From: JAEXOD01 sp964652025
Lineage (GTDB): Bacteria; Bacteroidota; Ignavibacteria; Ignavibacteriales; Melioribacteraceae
Length of the DNA: 64,000 bases
Assembly: GCA_964652025.1 (NCBI GenBank)
Contig: CAZYZX010000009.1
Span: 1 to 64,000, forward strand
Reading direction: 5' to 3'
Below, piece after piece: positions 1 to 8,407 of the stretch (position 1 is its first letter; each line of letters starts with the position of its first letter). The position numbers were made by a program, and so were the translations under genes. A model generated the notes under the pieces. The model was not told the DNA's origin and made no database searches. It was given only the letters and a program-made list of their open reading frames with translations.

Positions 1-696
1 TTGAAAACCACGTTGCTCTATTTTAAGTGCTAAACCTCTTCTGGTAGCATCTCTAATATCTGGAGTAAAATTAGGCCAAGCATCGTAAAAATCGTCATCA
101 TAAACAACAAAACTTTCTTGGTCTGCACCCGCATGTTTACCAAAGTAACCGTTCCAGCTGCCACTCCAACCGGGGTCGTCTGGGTCGTTAAGTTTATCAA
201 TCCAGCTATCGGGCCAAGTTCTTGGGTCGTTACTCATTGCAACAGAACGCCCTTTATTAATAAGTGGATCTACCTGAAAATATCCCGGTCTTGGCTCAAA
301 TCGCATTACTCTGTTAAAAAAAGGAGATGTACCTTGTCTTTCTCTATATCCTGTTTCCATTATATAAGCAGGAGTACCTGTAGATTGGATTATTTTTGCT
401 AATACAAATGGAGTGGTACCATCACTGTAATTTTCTCCACTCCCTTTGGGTACTTCTACAGAGTGGAAAATGCTTAAATCTACACGTAATGGATCTGGGG
501 GATAATCACCTACCATTCCATAATTGTAAAATACCGTTCTAATTCTATTGGCATCATGCATACCTTGTCTTTCAGCATCTAATCTTCCTCTTTGCTCTGG
601 GGGCACTGTGGGTAAATAACCTTGTGCAAAGCTAAAATTTGCTAAAAATAAAACACCTAAAATAATATTTATTATTGTTAAATTTTTACTATTCAT
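1..696 (-). CDS. Secreted protein of unknown function, C-terminus beyond the window
   Basis: An open frame of 232 codons starts with ATG at 696 and runs off the left edge, so the C-terminus is missing. The first 25 or so residues form a signal peptide ending near FSFAQ. The mature part begins with PTVPPEQRG and is rich in Trp, Asp, Gly and Tyr, including a WSGSWNGYFGK stretch and a KHAGADQES motif. I cannot assign a named family. The start codon lies one base after the TAA of the TonB receptor gene, and an AGGAGT ribosome site sits inside the receptor's last codons, so the two are almost certainly translated together. By analogy with other Bacteroidota-type clusters, a secreted protein paired with a TonB receptor may be its surface partner, and the missing C-terminus could carry a T9SS sorting domain. 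That role is inference. Confidence 0.7.
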   Translation of the reverse strand, partial: MNSKNLTIINIILGVLFLANFSFAQGYLPTVPPEQRGRLDAERQGMHDANRIRTVFYNYGMVGDYPPDPLRVDLSIFHSVEVPKGSGENYSDGTTPFVLAKIIQSTGTPAYIMETGYRERQGTSPFFNRVMRFEPRPGYFQVDPLINKGRSVAMSNDPRTWPDSWIDKLNDPDDPGWSGSWNGYFGKHAGADQESFVVYDDDFYDAWPNFTPDIRDATRRGLALKIEQRGFQ

Positions 697-697
697 A

Positions 698-3334
698 TTA
701 GTTACTCCTAATAGAAATACCTATTTCAATTCTTCTCGGTTCATAATATCTTGATGGATTAGATAACTGAACTCGATTAGCCGAAGGTGTTAAAGAATAA
801 TCAGGGCTGCCTGTAGAAGCAAAAACAAATCCATTAACATAACGAGTATTTAACAAATTAAATACCCTTGCAAAAAGGCTTATATTTGTGCCAAATAATT
901 CAAAATATTTTTCAGCTCTTAAATCTATAAGCACATAACTATCTTTTGTGCCGCTATTGGTTTCTAAGTCTGCTCCAAAAGCAGTTGTACCAATTTCTGG
1001 GGTATATGGCTGACCGCTACCAAAACGAACAATAGCACCGAGAGAGTAATTTTTATTCTCGAACCAAATAGCAGTAAAGTTTAATGTATGTCTTTGATCC
1101 CACGAAAATGGAATATCTCTTGGTCTGGAATCTTTTCCACTAGCAGCTCTGTTTGCAGTTTCTCTAGGGTCTGATGAATTACCATTAGCAAATTGCATAG
1201 TGTAATCTAAAGTTAAGCTTAGAGGAGAAAGATCACGATGAGTTAAAGAAACTGTAAAGCCAGAAACACCACCAAAATCCACATTAGTAAATCTAGCATA
1301 ATCTGCTGCTGCATAAGTACTAACAAACTCTACACCAAGCAAATCTCTAATATCTTTATAAAAGAAGGAAACTTCTGCACCAAAATAACTAGAAATTGCT
1401 TGTTTATAACCAAACTCGTATTGAACTGTTTTCTCTGGTTTAAGATTTGGGTTTCCCATAACACCATAGCTAATACCACCAGCTTGTAAATTAGCTAAAA
1501 CGGAATAATCCGCATTGCTATAAAGTTGACCTAAACCAGGCATCTGATAAAAATGACCATAAGAGAAATACACAGAAGAGGTCTCTGTTAATGGAAAACT
1601 AAAACCTAAACGAGGTGCAAAAGCTATTTTAGAACTTGTGCTAACTTGAGTTGATTTTGGCGCACCTTCAATAGCATTAGCCGGATTTTGTAAATCTGAT
1701 GGCACGGTTGTGTTAGCATCAAAAAATTCCATTCTAACACCAGCACGTATAACAAAATCTCTCCATTCCATCCTATCTTGAATGTATGAAGAAAATTGAA
1801 CAGGATTATATTCTATAACTCTGCTTATATTTTCACGCGGCTGTAATGTTTGCACGCCATCCACAGTAGTTTGCACTAAAACACCAGGAGAACCAAAGGA
1901 CATTTTATTATACTGCCCTTCAAATCCTATTTCAATTAAATCGCGTCTTGTAGCTTGGTAGTTAAAATCTCCCTTATAAACAAAAGCATTTGTTTTTTGA
2001 ATCCACCTGCCCAAGTCTACTCCTTGAACAATTGCACCATCTTCGTAATTAGCATCCCCTTTTGGCACCCCAGCATCTATATATTTTTGGTCATAAACAC
2101 TTTCGTATTTATAGTCTTTATAATCAAAGTAATTTTGCCTAAAATTTAATTTATAAAACATTTGTTCATTAATAGAATGGGTAAACCCAAGCCCATGAGT
2201 AAATGAAAGTGTTTTATTTTCTTTTACGCCATCAGGGTTAAGCCTAAATCCATGGTCATAGTTCTTCCTCTTTCCGCTATTAAATGTTATCTGATAATTA
2301 AACTGCATCCCTTTAATAGAAGTATTAGTAAGCTTAAATTGTCCACTCCACTCGCTCCAGTTTGCCATTGGTACTTTTTTATTATCACCAGTTGGATTAA
2401 ATTCTTTTGCTTCTAAATTGCTTTTATCGGTTGGGTTAAATCGTCTTGTACCAAAAAGCCAACCTTCGTTACTAAATCTTCTACCGCTAATAAAAAATGT
2501 AGTTTGTGGTAAGTAGGTAGGTCCACTTATTGTAACTTGATAGTTTTGTATAGAAATAGGATTAAAATCATTATTATTAGGATATCTTTTAGTATCGCTT
2601 GTATAATAATCCCCAAAATAAGATTCTGCATAAACTTCAAACTTATCGCTACCAGATTTTAAAATAGCATTAACAACACCACTCATAGCCTGCCCATATT
2701 TTGCATCAAAAGTACCACTAATAACTTGCACCTCTTGCAAAACAGAGCGGTCTAGCTCTAAGGACGAAGCATTATTATAAGGATTATTTACGGTAACACC
2801 ATCAACCTGAAATTGCACTTCACCAATACGCCCACCTCTAAAGTGACCATCTATAACACCAGCTTGTAAATTTACAATTTCATTTAAGCCTTGTACAGGC
2901 AAATTTTCTATTTCCTCTTTGCCAACAGAAGAAACCGAGCTTGTTTGACTAAACTCTACTATTGGTTTTTTTGCAACTACAACAACTTCTTCGCCCTTTA
3001 TAACCTCCGGCACAAGTGTTACATCAAGTTTTGTAGTTTGGTCTGGATTAATTTTAACTTTTTGAATAACTTTAGTCTGATATCCAATATATTGAACTCT
3101 AACATTATAATAACCGGCGCGTACGTTTATAATAGAGTAATAACCATCAACATCTGTTGCTGCACCCATCATAGTATTTTCTAATGTAATATTAGCAGCA
3201 ATAAGCGGATTACCATCTTCATCTAATACTTTTCCCGCTAATTTTCCACTTGTTTGGGCATTTATTACTCCTGCACCTATTAAAAGAGTTATTAGTATTA
3301 AAATAAACTTATATTTTGTAAAAAGTGTAGGCAC
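698..3334 (-). CDS. TonB-dependent outer-membrane receptor
   Basis: This 878-residue protein has a signal peptide ending at about residue 26 (GVINAQ). A carboxypeptidase-regulatory-like beta-sandwich follows at about 29-112, containing GKVLDEDGNPLIAANITL and a YIGYQTK stretch. Then come a TonB plug (about 125-235, with FQVDGVTVNNP) and a 22-strand-type barrel ending in IEIGISIRSN. Such receptors import ligands across the outer membrane using TonB energy. No SusD partner is encoded nearby. The start is GTG at 3334, chosen because a GAGG ribosome site lies about five bases upstream and the signal peptide begins there. It is downstream of the CBM9-like gene, separated by a hairpin at 3379-3407, and one base upstream of the partial secreted gene. 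The nearby LacI operator suggests the ligand is a beta-glucan oligosaccharide, which is inference. Confidence 0.9.
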   Translation of the reverse strand: MPTLFTKYKFILILITLLIGAGVINAQTSGKLAGKVLDEDGNPLIAANITLENTMMGAATDVDGYYSIINVRAGYYNVRVQYIGYQTKVIQKVKINPDQTTKLDVTLVPEVIKGEEVVVVAKKPIVEFSQTSSVSSVGKEEIENLPVQGLNEIVNLQAGVIDGHFRGGRIGEVQFQVDGVTVNNPYNNASSLELDRSVLQEVQVISGTFDAKYGQAMSGVVNAILKSGSDKFEVYAESYFGDYYTSDTKRYPNNNDFNPISIQNYQVTISGPTYLPQTTFFISGRRFSNEGWLFGTRRFNPTDKSNLEAKEFNPTGDNKKVPMANWSEWSGQFKLTNTSIKGMQFNYQITFNSGKRKNYDHGFRLNPDGVKENKTLSFTHGLGFTHSINEQMFYKLNFRQNYFDYKDYKYESVYDQKYIDAGVPKGDANYEDGAIVQGVDLGRWIQKTNAFVYKGDFNYQATRRDLIEIGFEGQYNKMSFGSPGVLVQTTVDGVQTLQPRENISRVIEYNPVQFSSYIQDRMEWRDFVIRAGVRMEFFDANTTVPSDLQNPANAIEGAPKSTQVSTSSKIAFAPRLGFSFPLTETSSVYFSYGHFYQMPGLGQLYSNADYSVLANLQAGGISYGVMGNPNLKPEKTVQYEFGYKQAISSYFGAEVSFFYKDIRDLLGVEFVSTYAAADYARFTNVDFGGVSGFTVSLTHRDLSPLSLTLDYTMQFANGNSSDPRETANRAASGKDSRPRDIPFSWDQRHTLNFTAIWFENKNYSLGAIVRFGSGQPYTPEIGTTAFGADLETNSGTKDSYVLIDLRAEKYFELFGTNISLFARVFNLLNTRYVNGFVFASTGSPDYSLTPSANRVQLSNPSRYYEPRRIEIGISIRSN

Positions 3335-3378
3335 GTTAACCTCACATAAAAGTTAGTAATTTAAACTTAATAAAAATA

Positions 3379-3407
3379 TGCCCCGTTTAAGTGGGATTAA
3401 CGGGGCA
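3379..3407 (-). terminator. Hairpin between the CBM9-like gene and the TonB receptor gene
   Basis: A 9-bp perfect stem (TGCCCCGTT paired with AACGGGGCA, 11-base loop) lies just after the CBM9-like gene. On the minus strand it is followed by TATTTTTAT. It looks like an intrinsic terminator, or a partial one that lowers transcription of the receptor relative to the upstream gene. No other promoter is obvious before the receptor start. Confidence 0.7.
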
Positions 3408-3424
3408 CACAGATAACCTATCGT

Positions 3425-5323
3425 TTATTTAATCAGAAGAATTTTACCAACATTACTTGTATAATTTTTGCTACCATTAAAATTAATTTGATAGAAATAT
3501 ACGCCGCTAGATAGTCCACTTGCGTTAAATCTATACTCGTTTGTACCTGCAGAAAGTGAGTTAATATCTACTGATTTTACAATTTGTCCTAAAGAGTTAT
3601 AAAATACTATGTTTGCACTTCCGGTTTCTGGTACAGAAAACTTAATAACTGTTGATGGGTTAAATGGATTTGGATAATTTCCTAATAATTCAACACTAGA
3701 TGGTAATATTTTAACAACATTTTCTTCAACACCAACTAAAGTATTTGGGTCTAAAACAGACCAAGTGGTAGCTGGTCCGCCAGCATGTTCTCTAAAGAAC
3801 CATACGCGTGTTCCATAGTTATTTAATTGGTCATCAAAAGAATCACCATCATATAATACAAATCCAAAGAAGAATAATTTATCTCCTAAACTTACTGGAT
3901 AACCAAACCTTGTTAAATCTATTTTCATTTCAATTGTATAACCTTCGTCAACATCGGAATTAACGTTTACAGTAGTGCTTCCTTTTAATGAATAAGCTAA
4001 TTTAGAATCAGACGAGTCTAATACTACTGGTAAGGCGTCATAAGGTTTTACTGTTCCATCCATGCTAAAGTTAGCACGTAATAGCTTAAATATCATTGCG
4101 TTTTCTGCGTTTTTAGCAACTCTATCTCCAATAATAATACCAAAGCCATCAACTTTATCATAAACTTCTGTTCCTTGAACTATTTGGTCGTTAACGTCTG
4201 CTGCAACATATAAATGTTTATCTCTAAATAATAATTTCACTTTTGCATAAGAAGAGTCTAATATAGGAGGTTTTACACCCGGGTTAACTTCTGGTTGAAA
4301 TTGACCACTCATAAAAGGTCCAACACCTGGATAAGAATTACGAATTGTAGCGTCATTCCAAGCAATTTCGTATGTTAATGCACCCTTCCAAACTTCATCT
4401 GTTAATTTACCATCAATATTTGGAGCTGAATAATTTGCACCATTAGGAATAATTACATCGGGCATAATTTCTGGTAATGTGGTGGTATTAACTGTAACAT
4501 CTGGGCGGCAGTAAATGCGTCCAACGTTATTTGCATTAGTATTACCCCAAGGAGATTGCCAATGTGTACGAGTAGTATTAATCTTCATTGGGTTCCCTTC
4601 AAATAAATAGTCGCAATCCCAAATACTAAAGTTAAGCTCAACAACATCACCCGTTGGTTTTGTGGCATCATAACCTAAAACAGCTATATCAATAGCCATT
4701 TCTGTATACCAACCTTTATCTCTTGTACCGTCATTGCTTTTTCCATTAACAAAAGTAACTGCATCCCAAGCTTCTATTTGGTCTGGAGTTCTACCAACGC
4801 CCGTCCAATCTCCAAATTTACCAATAAATCTTGGTGGTCTGCCAACCCAAGGCGAAGCTGTATCTGCTAAACCTTCTAACCACCATGTGTAAAAATATTC
4901 TGCTGCTGGTGCTGGTCTATTTGATGATGAAATATCTTTAATAGACATCAAAATTCCATCCCAACGTGCCCAATCTCTCTTTCCACCAACAGATGAATCA
5001 GGGATTATAAAACCTAAATAAAGTTTGTTCCCTTTAACTAAAAATTTTACTACCGCATTAGTTGGGTCTGTAATTGCATCTGGTTGAAATTCTTCGCGCC
5101 AACCGCTTGTTGGCAAACCGCTATCCATACCATATCTAATTAGTAAAGATTCAGCTTTTGCCCATTCAGGCTCGTTAAAATGACCATCTAAGGTTATTGT
5201 TGCATTACCTATGTTTCGTGCCCAAATTGCATCTTGCCTTTTAAGATACTGCCCGTGCATCACGGACGAAACGAATAGTACCAATAGGATTGCACCTAAA
5301 AAAAGTTTCACTTGCTGTGTCAT
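3425..5323 (-). CDS. Secreted protein with two CBM9/DOMON-like domains and a T9SS sorting domain
   Basis: The 632-residue protein starts with a signal peptide (cleavage near VMHGQ, residue 25). Two beta-sandwich domains of the CBM9-like/DOMON type follow: one at about 35-270, opening with LDGHFNEPEWAKA, and one at about 290-540, opening with IDGKLTDEVWKGA. This LDG(x)nEPxW opening is typical of the family 9 carbohydrate-binding fold. The last 85 residues are a T9SS type A sorting domain with NYPNPFNPST, so the protein is probably secreted and surface attached. The ATG at 5323 has a GGAG site about eight bases upstream. The gene sits directly behind a perfect LacI-type operator at 5362-5379 and ahead of a TonB receptor, so it is probably a surface glycan-binding protein. 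It has no recognisable catalytic domain. Confidence 0.85.
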   Translation of the reverse strand: MTQQVKLFLGAILLVLFVSSVMHGQYLKRQDAIWARNIGNATITLDGHFNEPEWAKAESLLIRYGMDSGLPTSGWREEFQPDAITDPTNAVVKFLVKGNKLYLGFIIPDSSVGGKRDWARWDGILMSIKDISSSNRPAPAAEYFYTWWLEGLADTASPWVGRPPRFIGKFGDWTGVGRTPDQIEAWDAVTFVNGKSNDGTRDKGWYTEMAIDIAVLGYDATKPTGDVVELNFSIWDCDYLFEGNPMKINTTRTHWQSPWGNTNANNVGRIYCRPDVTVNTTTLPEIMPDVIIPNGANYSAPNIDGKLTDEVWKGALTYEIAWNDATIRNSYPGVGPFMSGQFQPEVNPGVKPPILDSSYAKVKLLFRDKHLYVAADVNDQIVQGTEVYDKVDGFGIIIGDRVAKNAENAMIFKLLRANFSMDGTVKPYDALPVVLDSSDSKLAYSLKGSTTVNVNSDVDEGYTIEMKIDLTRFGYPVSLGDKLFFFGFVLYDGDSFDDQLNNYGTRVWFFREHAGGPATTWSVLDPNTLVGVEENVVKILPSSVELLGNYPNPFNPSTVIKFSVPETGSANIVFYNSLGQIVKSVDINSLSAGTNEYRFNASGLSSGVYFYQINFNGSKNYTSNVGKILLIK

Positions 5324-5361
5324 ACTTTTTCTCCGTTTTTTGTTGTTTATTAAAAACCTAA

Positions 5362-5379
5362 AATGTAAACGTTTACATT
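5362..5379. promoter_or_regulatory. LacI-family operator, perfect palindrome
   Basis: AATGTAAACGTTTACATT is a perfect 18-bp palindrome with the central CG typical of LacI/CcpA-family operators. It lies 38 bases upstream of the CBM9-like gene. A TTGACA box (minus strand, 5414-5409) lies 29 bases further upstream. The same operator with one changed base occurs at 17698-17715 beside the lacI-type gene, which makes that regulator the likely binder. Confidence 0.85.
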
Positions 5380-5440
5380 GATAGCAAAATGGTAAATTTT
5401 AAAATAATTGTCAAGTAAAAAATTTAGATATTTGTTTTTT

Positions 5441-6259
5441 TTATTCTTTTACCCCTCCCATCATTATCCCCTTTATATAATACTTTTGTAATGCCAAAAA
5501 AACCAGAATAACCGGAATAATAGTTATAACAGAACCTGCCATCATTAGCTCTGGATCTTTTGAGTGTTCTCCCATTAAGTTTGCTAACGCTACTGGTAAA
5601 GTATACATGTTATTATCTGTTAATACTATTAAAGGCCATAAAAAGTCGTTCCATGTACCCAAAAACGAAAATATTGCCAATGTTACCAATATTGGCACAC
5701 ACAATGGTAATATTATCTTATAATATATCTGTAAATCGTTTGCTCCATCTATTCTTGCACTTTCTATTAAACTATCTGGGATAGAAAGCGCATATTGCCT
5801 AATCATAAATATACCAAATATATTTGCCATACCCGGTATTATTATCGCAAAATAGGTGTTTATTAAACCCATTTGCTTTAATAATAAAAATAATGGCAGC
5901 ATAGTAACTTGTGCAGGAATTATCATACTACTTAGTAAAAAGTTAAATAGCTTATCCTTTCCCTTAAAACGCATCTTTGCAAATGCATATCCCGCCATAG
6001 AATTAAATAAAAGCGAAACTATTGTAACTATAATAGATAAAATTAAGCTGTTTAAAAAATTATTACTAATATTAAGTCTATTAAACAAATTATTATATTG
6101 TGTTAAAACCACTTTATCTGGAATAAACTTAGGTGGATAAACATTTGCAGCTCCATCTTGCATAAAAGATGCGCTTATCATCCAAACAAAAGGTGCAATT
6201 GTTAAAATTGCAAAAAATATTAAAATAAAGTGTATAATAAAACTTTTTATGCTTTTCAC
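5441..6259 (-). CDS. Sugar ABC transporter permease, MalG type
   Basis: The 272-residue inner-membrane protein has about six transmembrane segments and the EAA cytoplasmic loop near residues 165-183 (ARIDGANDLQIYYKIILP) that contacts the ATPase. It belongs to the carbohydrate-importer CUT1 class, in which the second permease resembles MalG. Its ATG overlaps the stop of the upstream MalF-like gene by 4 bases, and it closes the long glycan operon. No ATPase gene is present in this operon, so an ATPase encoded elsewhere must energise it, as is known for MsmK/MsmX-type shared ATPases. Substrate: probably beta-1,2-linked gluco-oligosaccharides, from context only. Confidence 0.92.
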   Translation of the reverse strand: MKSIKSFIIHFILIFFAILTIAPFVWMISASFMQDGAANVYPPKFIPDKVVLTQYNNLFNRLNISNNFLNSLILSIIVTIVSLLFNSMAGYAFAKMRFKGKDKLFNFLLSSMIIPAQVTMLPLFLLLKQMGLINTYFAIIIPGMANIFGIFMIRQYALSIPDSLIESARIDGANDLQIYYKIILPLCVPILVTLAIFSFLGTWNDFLWPLIVLTDNNMYTLPVALANLMGEHSKDPELMMAGSVITIIPVILVFLALQKYYIKGIMMGGVKE

Positions 6260-7134
6260 TGTTCTTTACCTTTTAATTTAAATTGAATTATTGTGCCAAT
6301 TAAAATTATAGCAAATAAAACAAAAGCAAGCGCTGCACTATAGCCCATATTCCACCACCTAAAACCTTCTTGATACATATATTGAACAATACTTAAAGTA
6401 CTGTTAAGCGGTCCACCTTGCGTCATTATATATGGCTCTGCAAATAATTGAAAAAAGCCAATCATAGTAATTAAACTAATAAATATAGTTGTTGGGGCAA
6501 GCATTGGTAAAGTAATATATCTAAATTGTTGAAATTCACTAGCCCCCTCTAAATGCGCAGCTTCGTATAAATGTTCTGGTATATTTTGAAGCCCTGCAAT
6601 AAATATTATCATATTATAACCAAAGTTTTTCCATACCGCCATTAGCACTATAGCAGGCATTGCAAAAGTTGTATCCCCTAACCAATCTATATTTGGTACA
6701 CCCAAAAAACTTAAAAAGTAATTTAATAAACCAGCTCGTGGGTTATATATAAATCGCCAAACTATAGCAACAGCTATTAAGGTAGTAACAACAGGTATAA
6801 AATAAGTTAACCTAAAAATTGCCTTAAATTTAACTAATTTACTATTAAGTACAATTGCCGCAATTAAGGAAACTGCTACAGATAACGGTCCCGCACTTAT
6901 TACAAAAAAGAATGTGTTTTTTAATGCTTTCCAAAATAATGGGTCTTCAAATATCCGCACATAATTTTTTAAACCAATAAACCGCGCATTACTTGGGTCT
7001 CCTAATGCGTATATATCAAAATCTGTAAAACTAATAATAAATGCTGCAATTACTGGTAAAAAGAAAAAAACAAAAATAGAGGCAATTGCTGGAAAAAGAA
7101 AAAAATAAGCCGCATTAAACCTAGTTTTATTCAT
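6256..7134 (-). CDS. Sugar ABC transporter permease, MalF type
   Basis: The 292-residue integral membrane protein has six hydrophobic segments and an EAA loop near residues 190-208 (AAHLEGASEFQQFRYITLP), typical of the first permease of CUT1 sugar importers. It overlaps the solute-binding-protein gene by 8 bases and the second permease by 4, so the three are one translationally coupled unit. Together they would move an oligosaccharide from the periplasm into the cytoplasm, where the GH94 and GH2 enzymes (neither has a signal peptide) could act on it. The substrate itself cannot be read from the sequence. Confidence 0.92.
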   Translation of the reverse strand: MNKTRFNAAYFFLFPAIASIFVFFFLPVIAAFIISFTDFDIYALGDPSNARFIGLKNYVRIFEDPLFWKALKNTFFFVISAGPLSVAVSLIAAIVLNSKLVKFKAIFRLTYFIPVVTTLIAVAIVWRFIYNPRAGLLNYFLSFLGVPNIDWLGDTTFAMPAIVLMAVWKNFGYNMIIFIAGLQNIPEHLYEAAHLEGASEFQQFRYITLPMLAPTTIFISLITMIGFFQLFAEPYIMTQGGPLNSTLSIVQYMYQEGFRWWNMGYSAALAFVLFAIILIGTIIQFKLKGKEQ

Positions 7135-8407
7135 TTCGCCCCTCTACATTTTTAGATAACAGATATCTCCTTTTTTCTAATATTATATTTACATCTTTAT
7201 CTAATGCTTTTAACGCTTCATCAATTGTCATAGCCTTTTTACTAGCTATTTCTGCATATTGCTGAACTTTAGAAAATGCTATTTGCTCCCACTCTGGAAT
7301 TTTTGGAGTTGGGACTACATTTTCAAATTGAATCTCAAAAGCTTTAATATACTTATTATTTTTAATCGAGTCGTTAGCCCAAGCACTTTTTACTGCTGGT
7401 AAATCGAACAAATAATTAAAAAACTTAATTTGCACATCAGGCTTGGATAAATACTCAATAAATTTCCAAGCTGCTTGTTTATGCTTGCTTTTTTTATATA
7501 TAACTAACCCGCTGCCACCAGCAACTGATACCCCCGGATACTTTCCTTTATATCCCGGCAGTGGTGCCGTCATCCAATTTATACTATCTTTACCCGTCAT
7601 CACCTTCTTAAATTCTGTTATATTCCAAGGACCAGAAATGTACATATTAACAAACTTTTCCTTAAATGCTAAATATATATTTGGCACTTGAGAAATTCCA
7701 GCAGGTGTAAGTTTTTCATCATAAAACTTCATTAAAAACTCAAAACCTGTTTTAAACTCTTTACCGCTAAAGTTACCGAAACTATCGTTTTGTTTTAAAA
7801 TTGTTGAACCTGCTTGCATACCAAAAACTATGTATGGCACCCATTCATTAGTTGGAATATAAATTGGGTATTTTTCTTCTTTACCAAAAGATTGTTTTAT
7901 TTTCCTTGCACAGTCTAAAAGCTCATCCCAAGTTTTTGGTGGTTCAGTGTATCCAGCAGCTTTTAATACATCTGGTCTATAAAAAAGTAATCTTGTTTCT
8001 ATATACCAGGGTATACCATAAATATTGTCATTTAACTTATAAGAGTTCCATACCCCTTCGTAATAATTTTCTTTTTTTATTGAGCTTGATTTAGATACAA
8101 AATTATTTAAGTTTTCTATTGCATTTAATGCTACAAATTGGGGTATCCAAGTATTACCAAGTTGGAATATATCCGGTGCGTTATCGCTTGCATACGCTGT
8201 TATTAATTTTTCTTGTGCCGCCGTCCAAGGTATCATTTGCACTTTTACTTTTATATTCGGATTTTCTTTTTCAAACTGTGGCACTAATTTTTGTACATAT
8301 TCCCCTTCTGCACCCATTGCCCAAAAGATAATAGTTGTTACTTTACTTTTATTACTATTACAAGCAACTATAACACTTAAAACCAGTAGTAAAATTAACT
8401 TCTTCAT
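7127..8407 (-). CDS. Sugar ABC transporter solute-binding lipoprotein
   Basis: This 426-residue family 1 extracellular solute-binding protein starts with a lipoprotein signal (LSVIVAC, lipidated Cys at about residue 16), so it should be anchored in a membrane facing the periplasm. Family hallmarks include FWAMGAEGEYVQKLVPQFE at the N-terminus, the PDIFQLGNTW segment, and ASGDP-like hinge features. Its ATG shares one base with the stop codon of the GH144 gene (TAATG), and it overlaps the first permease. In Listeria innocua, a related binding protein next to a GH94 sophorose phosphorylase binds sophoro-oligosaccharides. The same context makes that the best guess here, but ligand residues were not checked. 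Confidence 0.9.
   Translation of the reverse strand: MKKLILLLVLSVIVACNSNKSKVTTIIFWAMGAEGEYVQKLVPQFEKENPNIKVKVQMIPWTAAQEKLITAYASDNAPDIFQLGNTWIPQFVALNAIENLNNFVSKSSSIKKENYYEGVWNSYKLNDNIYGIPWYIETRLLFYRPDVLKAAGYTEPPKTWDELLDCARKIKQSFGKEEKYPIYIPTNEWVPYIVFGMQAGSTILKQNDSFGNFSGKEFKTGFEFLMKFYDEKLTPAGISQVPNIYLAFKEKFVNMYISGPWNITEFKKVMTGKDSINWMTAPLPGYKGKYPGVSVAGGSGLVIYKKSKHKQAAWKFIEYLSKPDVQIKFFNYLFDLPAVKSAWANDSIKNNKYIKAFEIQFENVVPTPKIPEWEQIAFSKVQQYAEIASKKAMTIDEALKALDKDVNIILEKRRYLLSKNVEGRNE

Noticed and set aside
118..402. Plus-strand 94-codon frame near the left edge
   Set aside because: It is antisense to the secreted protein that starts at 696, which has a signal peptide, a ribosome site and normal codon use.
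698..5323. A classic SusC/SusD pair
   Set aside because: No SusD-type helical lipoprotein is encoded beside the TonB receptor. The neighbour is a CBM9-like beta protein.
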